From: an uncultured Pseudomonadales bacterium
GTDB lineage: Bacteria; Pseudomonadota; Gammaproteobacteria; Pseudomonadales; Azotimanducaceae
Assembly: GCA_938017975.1 (NCBI GenBank)
Contig: CALIKQ010000003.1
Coordinates: 122,912 to 186,911, forward strand
Length of the DNA: 64,000 nt
Direction of reading: 5' to 3'
A model generated the notes under the pieces. The model ran no database searches. It saw only the letters and a program-made list of their open reading frames with translations, and had not been told where the DNA came from. Made by a program: the position numbers and the translations under genes. Below are positions 8,272 through 17,484 of the stretch, piece by piece (position 1 is the first letter of the stretch; each line of letters begins with the position of its first letter).

Positions 8272-9516
8272 ATGTTAGATCCACCCCAGGGCCCAGACCG
8301 ACAACTGACTTGGTACAACGCCAGTAACGCGCTGTGGATGGCCGGCTTTAGTATGCAGCAATTGCTGGTAACTTGGATTTTAGTGGGCGTCCTTGAGCGC
8401 TCTCCTGAGACCGTCGGCCTCGCTCAGCTCATCATCGGCCTTCCCGCGCTTCTATTTATGCTCTGGGGCGGGGTCATTGGTGATCGGATGGATGGTCGAA
8501 AATTATTGATTCAAAGCCATCTACTGAGCATGGTGCCCCCCTTGGTTCTGGCCCTGGCGATCTTCTTCGATCATCTCGGCTTTTGGGCCGTGATTCTCAC
8601 CGCCTTGGCCGCCAATCTGCTCAACAGCGCTTCCAATCCAGCACGCAACACCATACTCAATATTGTAGCCGGAGGACGCCTGCAATATGCAATCAGTTTG
8701 TCCACGGGCATTGGCTCAGTCGCTACCATCTTGGGGACTCGAGTCGCTGGCAGCATCGACTCCGTGGGATTAATTGAGGTACTGCTCATCCAGGCGGTCT
8801 GCTTTGGTATTGGCGCGGTTTTTCTACTTGGGCTAAAGCCGCATGGCCCTCCTGCGCAACACGCCAAAGAGCCCTCCCCTGACGAAGCTTCTAAATCTAT
8901 GACCGCAATTATTCGTGAGGGCCTCGTTTATACATGGAATTTCAAGCTAGCTCGCGACATCGTTGGCCTTAACTTTCTGTCTAGTTTTTTTAATGCCGGG
9001 GCTTGGATGGTTGCCATTCCATTCATTGTCAGCCGAATCTATGAGGGAGACGCCTTGTTGCTCGCCAATATCACCGTGGTTTTCTACTTTGGCTCCCTGA
9101 TTGCAAATTTTGGTCTCTTGAAGTTTATGCCATTGCTTCGGCCGGGTCGGTTATACCTGATTATGCAGGTGTCTAGGGTGCTCGTGCTCTACCTCATCTG
9201 GATAGAACCGTCGATCGAATGGTTTTATCTGGCCTCGATCTACTGGGGGTTTAACATGGGGGTGACCACAACAATGTCGCGTCTCATGATTCAGGAAATT
9301 GCTGAGCCCGCCTTTCGCTCGCGGCTTATGTCTGTATTCACTTTAGGCTTAATGAGCGCGACCCCGATGGGATCCGTCGTGCTCGGTTTTGTGATTGGAT
9401 TTTTTGGCGAACTCAACGCGATGATTCCCGGCATGATCGCATCTTTGGTAATCTTTTATGTCGGTTATCGTTTCAGTGACATTTGGCGCTATGAAAGCCC
9501 CACAACGAGTCAATGA
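8272..9516 (+). CDS. MFS transporter
   Basis: 414 residues with about twelve hydrophobic segments, the size and pattern of the major facilitator superfamily, probably of the MFS_3/EntS-like efflux branch. LMLWGGVIGDRMDGRKLLI at about 62-80 is the loop 2-3 motif (GxxxDRxGRK) typical of MFS. Residues around 205-215 form the charged central loop. ATG follows AAAAGGA with normal spacing. It is divergent from trmY and alone on its strand until the GST gene. Substrate and direction of transport cannot be told. Confidence 0.85.
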   Translation: MLDPPQGPDRQLTWYNASNALWMAGFSMQQLLVTWILVGVLERSPETVGLAQLIIGLPALLFMLWGGVIGDRMDGRKLLIQSHLLSMVPPLVLALAIFFDHLGFWAVILTALAANLLNSASNPARNTILNIVAGGRLQYAISLSTGIGSVATILGTRVAGSIDSVGLIEVLLIQAVCFGIGAVFLLGLKPHGPPAQHAKEPSPDEASKSMTAIIREGLVYTWNFKLARDIVGLNFLSSFFNAGAWMVAIPFIVSRIYEGDALLLANITVVFYFGSLIANFGLLKFMPLLRPGRLYLIMQVSRVLVLYLIWIEPSIEWFYLASIYWGFNMGVTTTMSRLMIQEIAEPAFRSRLMSVFTLGLMSATPMGSVVLGFVIGFFGELNAMIPGMIASLVIFYVGYRFSDIWRYESPTTSQ

Positions 9517-10057
9517 TCAAGACCTGCACCGAATCAACGATTGTTTTTCTCATCGCGATGACGAATTGCTCAGTGATGCTGGGGTTGTCCACAAAAACTG
9601 TGGATAACTCTGGTGATAAGTGCTGCTGTTCAGTCAATAAGCCCAGTTTTCAAGCATTTTACAGGTTGGTCAAATTTTGAACAATATTGTTAATTATTAA
9701 TTATATCAATTAGTTACATGATTATTATAACCGCAAAATCTGTAGACGCGGGTAAGTTAAGAAGTAAGGGTCAGATGTGCATAACTCGTCAAATTAGTAT
9801 CCAAAACCATCCCTTTTTGAGTCCAAAAATCGGATTGAGATGGCCTTTGAATCAAGATTTGACCCATCGTACAACGAAATTTGCCAACTAAAATCAGCCA
9901 ATTACAAGGCAACTCAGCAATGGCCATCGTTTTAAAAATAGACAGTTTCATTGCCGGCGCCATCACAAATTCATGACCTGACCTAGAATATCGATCCAAT
10001 CGTTGGCACAACGTCCATCCGAAGTTATGATGAAAAAAAACCGGCGTTCCACACATT
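9517..10057. other. 541-base intergenic region with DnaA-box pair and AT-rich tract
   Basis: No convincing gene lies here, although a minus-strand frame (9757-10137) is open and overlaps the start of the GST gene. The notable content is a head-to-head DnaA-box-like pair (9585-9607) followed by a strongly AT-rich stretch at about 9660-9735. The right half presumably carries the GST promoter, which I could not place. Confidence 0.5.
9585..9607. promoter_or_regulatory. Inverted pair of DnaA-box-like 9-mers
   Basis: TTGTCCACA (9585-9593; one mismatch to TTATNCACA) and TGTGGATAA (9599-9607; perfect on the minus strand) face each other across five bases. The two arms can pair along nine bases with one G-T pair. 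With no T-run it is not a simple terminator. DnaA binding is inference. Confidence 0.45.
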
Positions 10058-10738
10058 ATGATCGAACTTTTCACCTCTCCAACCCCAAATGGACATAAAG
10101 CGTCTGTCACTCTAGAAGAACTGGGTATTCCGTACACCGTTCATGCCATCAATCTAAGCAACAACGATCAGAAGCAGGACGCTTTTCTCAACATGAATCC
10201 CAATGGAAGGATTCCAGTGATCCGAGACACAGCGCGAAATGAAACAGTTTTTGAGTCTGGTGCAATCATGATTTATCTGGCCGAGCGAACTGGTAGACTC
10301 CTACCGGACTCTGGAGCGGCACGTTATGAAGTTCTTCAATGGTTGATGTTTCAAATGGGCGGAGTCGGCCCCATGATGGGACAGGCCAACGTATTCTACC
10401 GATACTTTCCTGAAAAAATTCAGCCCGCAATCGATCGTTATCAGAACGAGACACGCCGTCTTTTTGAGGTTCTAGATCGAGCCTTGTCCGAACGCGAGTG
10501 GCTCGCTGGCGACTATTCGATTGCCGACATCGCGAACTGGTGCTGGGTAAGAACTTATCGCTGGTCGGGGGTTTCTCGAGAGGGCCTTGATCATCTAGAT
10601 CGATGGCTTACGCAGATGAAAGCACGACCAGCTTGTCAGGCGGGTATCCAAGTTCCAACACCAGCACCAAAAGCCATGTTGAGCGGCACCGCAGCCGAAC
10701 AGTTTGCAGCGAACGCTCAGTCCATTCTGCAAACCTAG
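10058..10738 (+). CDS. Glutathione S-transferase family protein
   Basis: 226 residues. The N-terminal thioredoxin-like half carries TSPTPNGHK at 6-14 (the Asn/Ser region that contacts glutathione sulfur in the nu/Ure2p-like class), NPNGRIPVI at 47-55 with the cis-proline, and ESGAI at 66-70, which binds the glutamyl moiety. The helical C-terminal domain includes [15 protein letters not shown]. It resembles YfcG/YghU-type GSTs, which act as disulfide-bond reductases or peroxidases; the actual substrate is unknown. It converges on the LLM gene downstream with an 82-base gap that contains a hairpin. Confidence 0.9.
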   Translation: MIELFTSPTPNGHKASVTLEELGIPYTVHAINLSNNDQKQDAFLNMNPNGRIPVIRDTARNETVFESGAIMIYLAERTGRLLPDSGAARYEVLQWLMFQMGGVGPMMGQANVFYRYFPEKIQPAIDRYQNETRRLFEVLDRALSEREWLAGDYSIADIANWCWVRTYRWSGVSREGLDHLDRWLTQMKARPACQAGIQVPTPAPKAMLSGTAAEQFAANAQSILQT

Positions 10739-10747
10739 CGACGCAAA

Positions 10748-10763
10748 GGGCGCAGCCGCGCCC
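10748..10763. terminator. Hairpin between convergent GST and LLM genes
   Basis: GGGCGC-AGCC-GCGCCC is a perfect six-pair GC stem ten bases after the GST stop and between two convergent genes. There is no T-run on either side, so intrinsic termination is doubtful; it may block 3' exonucleases or act with Rho. Confidence 0.35.
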
Positions 10764-10820
10764 AACCTACCCGCGGAAGGATGCTGGGATATCAACATTC
10801 CTTCGATCCATCGTTTCGTA

Positions 10821-11723
10821 TTAATAAATCGACAGAAACTCCTCAAAGGCAACCATCTGACCACCATTGGTCGAAGACGGGACAATAATTGGCGTCTTAA
10901 TCCCTGCATCAAACCAAGCTTCTATGCCCTCTCGAACAGCGCTCGCTGACCCCGCAAGGGTTGTATCTGCCAGCCAGCGATCTGTTAAAAAATGAGGGAT
11001 ACGTTCACGATCACCGGCAGCGATGGCATCTTCTATGCCCATCATTTCTTCTTCATACCCCGCTTCTTTCCAATAATTGCGGTAGTTGGGCAGCATCGCA
11101 TAACTGGTCAGCGTTTTACGATTGACGGCTCTCGCGGCATCAACGTCATCCGAAATACAGGTTGGTATCATATTGCCGATAAAGAAATCCTTGTTGTTTC
11201 GAGTTTCCTCGGAGAGCACCGAGAGCGACTTTCCCATATGCGACCTGGCACCGTTGGCAAATACCATCCCATCACCAATTTCTTCGGCAAGCTGAATCAT
11301 TTTCTGGCGCAAAGTTGCTAGCACGATCGGCGGCATTGGACCGACCCTCGGTACTGCCTTGAGTTCCTCGACAAACGTGCGGGTATCCGACAACGGCTTA
11401 CCCCCATTTAAGCCTCTGGACTTTAAGGCCGGTGCATGGCTAACACCAATGCCAAACCGAAAACGACCATTCGATATCTCATGAATAAATCCCGCAGTAC
11501 TGGCAAAATCTACAATCTGCCGGAAATAAATCGGCATGATACTGGTCCCCAACTCAATCTCATGGGTTACATGAGCGAGTGACTGGCACAAAGCCAAGGA
11601 GTCGCCCAAGCTTGGTCCATAGATTCCTGGGTATCCGCGTTTTTCTATCTCCTGTGCCAATTCAAGGGTCGCTTGTCGTCGTCCAGGGACAGCTGCCAAA
11701 CTCAGAGCGGGTTTTTGCGTCAT
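10821..11723 (-). CDS. LLM-class (luciferase-like) oxidoreductase, probably F420-dependent
   Basis: 300 residues, a single bacterial-luciferase-like TIM barrel. Family members use FMN or F420; the LAQEIEKRGYPGIYGPS opening and the GRFRFGIGVSHAP segment (about 86-98) resemble F420-dependent reductases of mycobacteria. With a full F420 operon 7 kb away F420 use is likely but not proven; the substrate is unknown. I chose the ATG at 11721-11723, six bases after AGGAG; an ATG at 11729 would touch that site. The globin-like gene lies 65 bases upstream on the same strand and may be co-transcribed. Confidence 0.82.
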   Translation of the reverse strand: MTQKPALSLAAVPGRRQATLELAQEIEKRGYPGIYGPSLGDSLALCQSLAHVTHEIELGTSIMPIYFRQIVDFASTAGFIHEISNGRFRFGIGVSHAPALKSRGLNGGKPLSDTRTFVEELKAVPRVGPMPPIVLATLRQKMIQLAEEIGDGMVFANGARSHMGKSLSVLSEETRNNKDFFIGNMIPTCISDDVDAARAVNRKTLTSYAMLPNYRNYWKEAGYEEEMMGIEDAIAAGDRERIPHFLTDRWLADTTLAGSASAVREGIEAWFDAGIKTPIIVPSSTNGGQMVAFEEFLSIY

Positions 11724-11788
11724 ACTCATCTCCTACCTTTTGAGCTTTTGTAGCTCGATGTTATCGCTCGATGATCTCTGTGCTGCAT

Positions 11789-12208
11789 CTACGATACAGA
11801 AACATCTTCTAGCCTTTCTTTTAAAGCCTCTGAGAGCGCAGTGAAACGTCTGGCCACAGCTGCCGCTAAATCTTCTTCCCAAACTCTTGCTGCACTACTT
11901 CGTAAAACTTTAAACACTGCTCGATTAAAGCTCAAAAACATCAAAGAGGATACGCCATACCCCTCGATATGCGTCTTAACCTCAAAATTGAGATAGCCTG
12001 CCTCTTCCGACTCGAGGTTCGGACTGAGCAACAACCTGACCACTTCCGCCAACATTTTATTTTGAACCAACTCATCGATATGCGCCATCAGGGGGGCTGC
12101 AGCAGGCTCAGACTGATAGAAAACCCGATAAACATCAGCATTAAAGTTCTGATTATCGACGGCCGCACAATCAAATGCTGTCTCGATCCAAACCTGATCT
12201 GAAGTCAT
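11789..12208 (-). CDS. Globin-like small protein
   Basis: 139 residues. I do not recognise it firmly. The order of segments is globin-like: FNADVYRVFYQSEPAA near the N-terminus, then a helix with MLAEVVRLLLSP, a His in EVKTHIEGYGVS that could be the proximal haem ligand, and a last helix FTALSEALKERLE. Group II/III truncated or sensor-type globins share this layout, but the distal residues are not obvious. ATG at 12206-12208 has AGGA eight bases away; a TTG nine codons upstream is less likely. It may share a transcript with the downstream LLM oxidoreductase, which would suggest a haem or oxygen-related partner. Confidence 0.5.
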   Translation of the reverse strand: MTSDQVWIETAFDCAAVDNQNFNADVYRVFYQSEPAAAPLMAHIDELVQNKMLAEVVRLLLSPNLESEEAGYLNFEVKTHIEGYGVSSLMFLSFNRAVFKVLRSSAARVWEEDLAAAVARRFTALSEALKERLEDVSVS

Positions 12209-12323
12209 GCTAAAAGTCCTGGGAAGAAGGCCCAAAGGCTAGGCCTGCCTGAGTGGGGGCCGACTCACAAAGCGCGAGTCATCCTCATATTCCAAAGCAT
12301 TAGGCGCCGGCGCTTTGGTTGAC

Positions 12324-12329
12324 TATAAT
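12324..12329 (+). promoter_or_regulatory. Possible -10 box for dsbA
   Basis: A perfect TATAAT sits 26 bases before the dsbA start. The -35 position lacks a good TTGACA match, so the call rests on the -10 and its location only. Confidence 0.35.
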
Positions 12330-12355
12330 CCTTCTATTCCCAAAGGTTCAAGGTC

Positions 12356-13078
12356 ATGGTTCGCAGAAAATCCTTTGTCAATCGTCAGAAACAAATCCTC
12401 ATTGTTGTTGCACTCATCGTAGCCACACTCCTGGCATTTCTGACGATCAAAACAGTCACTGATGAGGGCGCCCAGGGTGATTTCATCGAAGGCGTTCATT
12501 ATACGGTTCTTGATCAACCTCGCCGGATTCGGGGCGATAAAATTGAAGTCATGGAATTTTTCTCCTACGGCTGTATTCATTGCTACCGCTTTGACGATGA
12601 TTTAGAGCAGTGGGCTGGAGAACGCAGCAACCAAGTGCAACTCAAGCGAACTCCGCTCATCGGCTCAGACCTCTGGCGACTCTATGGCGAACACTTTTAT
12701 ACCCTCGAGGGCCTAGATGCACCCGAAAACCTGCATCAAGCAACCTTTAGAGCCCTGCATGATCTCGGTAGAAATCTTAATACCCCCGACGCGCTCGCAG
12801 ATTTTGTTGCGACAAATAGCGATTTCGAACGCGACAGCTATCTCCTCCAGCGAGGCTCCCCCGCTGTTGCGCGTCAGGTGGCATTGTCGGATCGGTTGGC
12901 GAGAACAGCAAAGATCACATCCGTACCTCAGTTGGTGATCCAAGGTCGTTACAGAATCAGCACCACGACAGATGTAGGACCGCAACGCATGCTTGAAGTT
13001 GCAGACTATCTGATCGAAAAACTCTCGAAGGAAAATGCGTCATCCTCCAAGGCGCAAGCGTCAACAGGCAAATCTTAA
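12356..13078 (+). CDS. dsbA: DsbA-family thiol:disulfide interchange protein, membrane-anchored
   Basis: 240 residues. It should introduce disulfide bonds into periplasmic proteins. One N-terminal membrane segment (about 13-31, ILIVVALIVATLLAFL) would tether it to the inner membrane. The thioredoxin fold has the redox motif C73-I-H-C76 in EFFSYGCIHCYRFD, and the cis-proline at 191 in SVPQLVIQGRY. The inserted helical domain is in between. DsbB was not seen in the window. The gene ends four bases before the stop of the convergent DUF5916 gene. ATG follows two AAGG-like sequences. Confidence 0.88.
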   Translation: MVRRKSFVNRQKQILIVVALIVATLLAFLTIKTVTDEGAQGDFIEGVHYTVLDQPRRIRGDKIEVMEFFSYGCIHCYRFDDDLEQWAGERSNQVQLKRTPLIGSDLWRLYGEHFYTLEGLDAPENLHQATFRALHDLGRNLNTPDALADFVATNSDFERDSYLLQRGSPAVARQVALSDRLARTAKITSVPQLVIQGRYRISTTTDVGPQRMLEVADYLIEKLSKENASSSKAQASTGKS

Positions 13079-13081
13079 CGA

Positions 13082-15469
13082 TCAAGATCCAAATCGATAG
13101 CGTAACTTCACAACGAACGAGTCCGTCAGCGGATCTTGATAGCTGTCTGAAAAGATCGCCTGGAAATCGCGGCCATCAAGCAAACCCGCTTGATTTGATT
13201 GCCGCGTATAGACCACAAACAGGTCCGACAGAGGTGCAATTTCCCACCGGTAGCGAGCCTGAAGGCTCACCTGAGAGACCGAAAAATCTACCAATTCTGA
13301 ATCCAAATCTGAAGCCAGCATCAACGCGCCAGGCGCCTCCGGGATTCGATAGGCTTGCTGAGCTTTCGCTTTAACGCCAACCCACTGCAACACGACCTTC
13401 AGCTGCTGCTTGGCGCTTAAAAAATACTCCAAGCTGATACCTGGCGCCACCTGGTCGGCATCAAATGTGGCCATGGTCGAGCCTTGACTGTGCAGTAACC
13501 AACCCTCCCGATCAAGAAAGTTCAACATCAGGTCAAGCGCGAGTCGATCATCCGGGCGCCAGCTCGCGTACAGGGAATAGACACCGCTTCTGCCGCCTAA
13601 GCCCTCACCCATAAACCCAACTTTGCCACCGAAGCTCAGAGGTTTAGAGCGATTAGACGCCCATCCAACACTCCCCATTTGAATCGGATCAACCCGGTAG
13701 CTCCCGTTACCGAAACTATTGAGATCATCGTAACTACCGGCAAGAAGGTCTACTCTCAAAACGAGTTCACTCAAATTATTCAGTATGCTGCGATTGGAAA
13801 AGAATACTCCCCCTTTTGTAAATAAGTGGTCACCGTTTCTTTGCACAAATCCACGGACGTCGAACTGATTGGTCTTTGCCCAAGAAAGGTTTGAGCGCGT
13901 TCGCGTATGAGCAGATCGAATTCTAAAATTGTCATTGCGCTCAAGGAAGCCAAAATCGTTCACGTCTACCCGATCGTCGAAGAATTCGATTCCAAGACGC
14001 TGATTGACCCCTTGTCGAATCGCGTATTCAAAATCGATAAATCCACCGTACCCTCTGTCGATACCATCTTTGTCAGAAGTAAATATCTGTGCATCCGTTT
14101 TTAGCTTACCGTCCGCACTCAAATAGTGCGCATCGAGCCCTTGCACCAGCGCATCGCCTACATCATTTAAGACCATCGTGGACAGCAGCCCGACCGCTTT
14201 GTAGGCACCGCCTGGCGCATCTTCTAACAAAACTCGGGCAGCGCCGTACTGGCTACCCTGACCTTTAATGCGAGCGGATGAACCTGTCATTCTAAAAATC
14301 GGGTCATCTTCAAAAGCGGCGAGCACGCCGTAACGCAGTTGGCCGTTTTGGCCCGTCACTTTTGCTGCGCCAATCAGCTCGTTGGGCTGAATTTGATCTT
14401 TTGCCCGGATCGTTTGGCCTGCAGAGACCTCGGGCAAAACTGGTTTGCCGCCAATCCGTCGAGTGTTCACGAGCGTGTAAGGCGATCCCTGGGAACCCAC
14501 ACCACCGCCACGAGTATCCGCACGGGGTGATGCCGTAAAGACTTCTTGTCCCTCTAAAAAAAACAGCCGCTTCTCTGGAAAAAATGTTTCAGTCGCAGAA
14601 AGGTTGATCACCACATCGTCTGATTCTGCGATACCAAAATCGGGGTTGATCGTGGCGGTCAACTGCAAGTTGGTCGAAGGACGCCAAAAAAAATCGGCAC
14701 CTACCCGGTACTCTGTTTTGGCATCGATGCGATCTTCGGTGATCGCCGCAAACGGAAAAACACTGAATTGCTGTTTGGGTTCTACGCCGTTGAGTCTTAA
14801 TGGCTGCAGCGCAGAAATAAACCGGGGGACAGTATCAGGCAAAGCTGGCCAGCTCCAGAGCTCATCCCGATGAGCAACAAATCGCTCCATATAAAACCCT
14901 ATCCGGCGCGGGCCTGATGTCTTTGGCATCGAAACAATGCCCCATGGAATAAACATCTCAGCGATCCAACCAGTATCGGTCTCACTGGTCGCACCTGACC
15001 AGGCGCCATCCCAATCACTGGAGAATTGTTTCTCGGGCAACAAGGTCCCATCCATTTGGGAATCCCCCAGCGCAACCCCAAACCAGTAGCCGTACCGACC
15101 TTCTCCAGAGGTATCTAAAACCATCCCCATGTAGTCGCGCTTGATATCTCGATTATCACGACTGGACAGACGAGCAACGCGAGTTTCCGGTGGTTGTTTT
15201 ACCCAGACACCGACATAGAGGCCCCGCTCGTTAAAAAACAAGCTGACCAGCGTCTGATATTCAGGGTCTACCAGCGTGTCTGGCTCAACCACCACAAACT
15301 CATCAAACTGATCAAGACCAGACCAGACTGTCTCATCAAGCACACCGTCGATCCGAATCGCGGCGTCATGTCGCTCAAGCTCAATGGTTTCGCCGGAGGG
15401 CAAGTCGATTTCAAGCCCAAAAGCAGCCTGATGGATAATTAAACTCATCAGAAAGAGTATTCGACTCAT
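13082..15469 (-). CDS. CBM9-like/DUF5916 outer-membrane protein
   Basis: 795 residues. A signal peptide (MSRILFLMSLIIHQAAFG) is followed by a family 9 carbohydrate-binding-like domain (about 25-210: AAIRIDGVLDETVW, EMFIPWGIVSMPK) and a long C-terminal DUF5916 region whose alternating pattern and terminal Phe-Gly-Ser-like end (KLRYRFGS) suggest an outer-membrane beta-barrel. NPDFGIAESDDVVINLSATETFFPEKR-type text (around 275-300) is the hallmark of the family. Such proteins are of unknown function; sugar or polymer binding is inference from the N-terminal fold. It stands alone on the minus strand. Confidence 0.8.
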   Translation of the reverse strand: MSRILFLMSLIIHQAAFGLEIDLPSGETIELERHDAAIRIDGVLDETVWSGLDQFDEFVVVEPDTLVDPEYQTLVSLFFNERGLYVGVWVKQPPETRVARLSSRDNRDIKRDYMGMVLDTSGEGRYGYWFGVALGDSQMDGTLLPEKQFSSDWDGAWSGATSETDTGWIAEMFIPWGIVSMPKTSGPRRIGFYMERFVAHRDELWSWPALPDTVPRFISALQPLRLNGVEPKQQFSVFPFAAITEDRIDAKTEYRVGADFFWRPSTNLQLTATINPDFGIAESDDVVINLSATETFFPEKRLFFLEGQEVFTASPRADTRGGGVGSQGSPYTLVNTRRIGGKPVLPEVSAGQTIRAKDQIQPNELIGAAKVTGQNGQLRYGVLAAFEDDPIFRMTGSSARIKGQGSQYGAARVLLEDAPGGAYKAVGLLSTMVLNDVGDALVQGLDAHYLSADGKLKTDAQIFTSDKDGIDRGYGGFIDFEYAIRQGVNQRLGIEFFDDRVDVNDFGFLERNDNFRIRSAHTRTRSNLSWAKTNQFDVRGFVQRNGDHLFTKGGVFFSNRSILNNLSELVLRVDLLAGSYDDLNSFGNGSYRVDPIQMGSVGWASNRSKPLSFGGKVGFMGEGLGGRSGVYSLYASWRPDDRLALDLMLNFLDREGWLLHSQGSTMATFDADQVAPGISLEYFLSAKQQLKVVLQWVGVKAKAQQAYRIPEAPGALMLASDLDSELVDFSVSQVSLQARYRWEIAPLSDLFVVYTRQSNQAGLLDGRDFQAIFSDSYQDPLTDSFVVKLRYRFGS

Positions 15470-15725
15470 GGGGCTTCCTTCTCTTCTAATCGAGGGCTTT
15501 TCAGATCAAGTGAGTCTGTAGTCCGGATCGGTCTTCCTTGAATCTACCACAATCGGCTCTCACGCCAAGCAGAAAACACCTTATTTCAGCTCTGGTGAGT
15601 GGCCACCAGGTCTTCACACAACTCCGAAGATCTGAAGCGGTCAGGCTGTTTCACTGACAGCGCATTCATGTCCTTAAGACCCTTAAATAACAAGACACCG
15701 CACAAGCCTTGAAATGGAGAACGAT

Positions 15726-17270
15726 TTACTCCGATGCTGGCCCAGGGAAAGACTCCCTCAGCACGCGCTTAAGCACTTTCCCATTCGCGTTTCGAGGAAT
15801 AACATCGATGAACGCGGCGCCTTTCGGCAACTTGAAACGTGCAAGTTTTCCGTCGCAGTAATCCCTTATATCTGATTCTGACAGCGATGAGGCATTCGTG
15901 ACCACGACCGCAAAAGGGCTTTCTCCCCATTTCTCGCTGGGCTGGCCTATCACAGCAACTTCCACGACATCAGGATGAGATAAAATCACATTTTCAATTT
16001 CAGCCGGATACACATTTTCCCCGCCCGAAATAATCATATCTTTGATGCGGTCCTGAATATAAACAAACCCCTCGTCGTCGATCGATGCGACGTCACCCGT
16101 TCGTAACCAGCCGTCTTGGGTGATTGTTTCAGCCGTTGCCTCAGGACGATGCCAGTATTCGATCATGATGTGACCACCCTTGACCCAAACTTCGCCTTGC
16201 TCCCCAGGTTCACAGTCACTTCCAGACGCATCAACGACACGAACCTCAGTGTGGAAAAAGGCCTTCCCGGTAGAACCAATCTTTTTGAGTGCATGCTCAG
16301 CACTGATCACGCAAGCCGGTCCACAGGTTTCTGTTAAACCATAGATCTGGTGGATCTCGATTCCTCGATCGGAATACTGCTCAATCAAACTGACTGGCAG
16401 GGGCGCAGCGCCACTTTGGACCCAGCGTAACTGATCGTACTTCACGTCATCTAGGGGGACTTGCATCATAAAATTGAGCATCGCCGGAACCAACAAAGAG
16501 GCATTAATTCTCTCCTCTTGAATCACCTGCCACGCAGCGCTCGGATCAAACTCTCGCATCACAACACTGGTGACGCCGCGATAAATATTCAGCGCGACCG
16601 GCGTTAATGCGCCCACATGAAAAAGCGGCAGAGCCACCAAGTATCGATCGCCTTCACGAAGATCACAGCTGGCTGCAAAAGTTAGCAGCGCCCAAAAACT
16701 GGTGCTATGAGAATGGACAACACCTTTTGGCAAACCCGTCGTTCCCGAGGTATACATAATGTAGAGCAGGTCATTTCCGCCTGCTACAACCACTGGCTCA
16801 GACTCCGAACCAGCCGAGCGAACCGCTTCGTAATCCTCAGCAAATGCTAAACACTGCTCGCCACCAACCACTTGCAACCAGGTCTGAACATCTGTTTTGT
16901 CTCCACGGCTCTGCAATTCCGAGACAACGGTTTCGAATTCGCTACCAAAAATCAACGTTTCAGCACCGCTGTCTTTGATAATAAATTCGAGCTCATCGGC
17001 GACTAGGCGCCAGTTAAGAGGAACAACAACGCCACCAATTTTACCAATCGCTACGAACGCCTCGATGAACTCAGCACTGTTCATGAGGCATAAAGCAACT
17101 CGATCCCCATGGCCTACACCTTTCGCAGTCAGCTGGTTTGCAAGCTGATTGACTCGAACATTGAGCTGACCAAAACTCAGCCTCAGGCCAGTGGCACTAT
17201 CGACGTAGGCTTCACGATCAGGGCTGATGTCAGCACGGCGGGTTAAGAACGAACTGATATTGACATCCAA
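15726..17270 (-). CDS. Acyl-CoA synthetase (AMP-forming)
   Basis: 514 residues, ANL superfamily. It activates a carboxylic acid with ATP and CoA, via an acyl-AMP. The P-loop-like motif YTSGTTGLPKGVVHS lies at 173-187, IYGLTETCGP and the hinge WLRTGDVASIDDEGF follow, and the catalytic lysine is in PRNANGKVLKRVLRE near the C-terminus. It looks like the FadD13/FadK group, which take medium, long-chain or cyclic acids; the substrate is not determinable. It lies 214 bases downstream of an acyl-CoA dehydrogenase on the same strand, a natural beta-oxidation partnership. Confidence 0.88.
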   Translation of the reverse strand: MDVNISSFLTRRADISPDREAYVDSATGLRLSFGQLNVRVNQLANQLTAKGVGHGDRVALCLMNSAEFIEAFVAIGKIGGVVVPLNWRLVADELEFIIKDSGAETLIFGSEFETVVSELQSRGDKTDVQTWLQVVGGEQCLAFAEDYEAVRSAGSESEPVVVAGGNDLLYIMYTSGTTGLPKGVVHSHSTSFWALLTFAASCDLREGDRYLVALPLFHVGALTPVALNIYRGVTSVVMREFDPSAAWQVIQEERINASLLVPAMLNFMMQVPLDDVKYDQLRWVQSGAAPLPVSLIEQYSDRGIEIHQIYGLTETCGPACVISAEHALKKIGSTGKAFFHTEVRVVDASGSDCEPGEQGEVWVKGGHIMIEYWHRPEATAETITQDGWLRTGDVASIDDEGFVYIQDRIKDMIISGGENVYPAEIENVILSHPDVVEVAVIGQPSEKWGESPFAVVVTNASSLSESDIRDYCDGKLARFKLPKGAAFIDVIPRNANGKVLKRVLRESFPGPASE

Positions 17271-17484
17271 GAGATTTCTCCTTTTAGGGGTGCTGATGTT
17301 TTAGGATCGATGGCTGTATTATGGTCCTCGATCAGGGCTGATCAATATTTTTGCCTTCAAATGCTAAAGCCCAAGGTGTCGTTCAACCTTGCACCTGCGC
17401 CATACCGCGAAGACAGAAAAATCCTTTCTTTATCTCGTATGTTTTATCCATAGAGACCACTTAATTTGCAGTAGTCCCTTGAAA

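Noticed and set aside
9757..10137. 126-codon minus-strand frame upstream of and into the GST gene
   Set aside because: Overlaps the GST start, shows no recognised domain, and has no good start signal.
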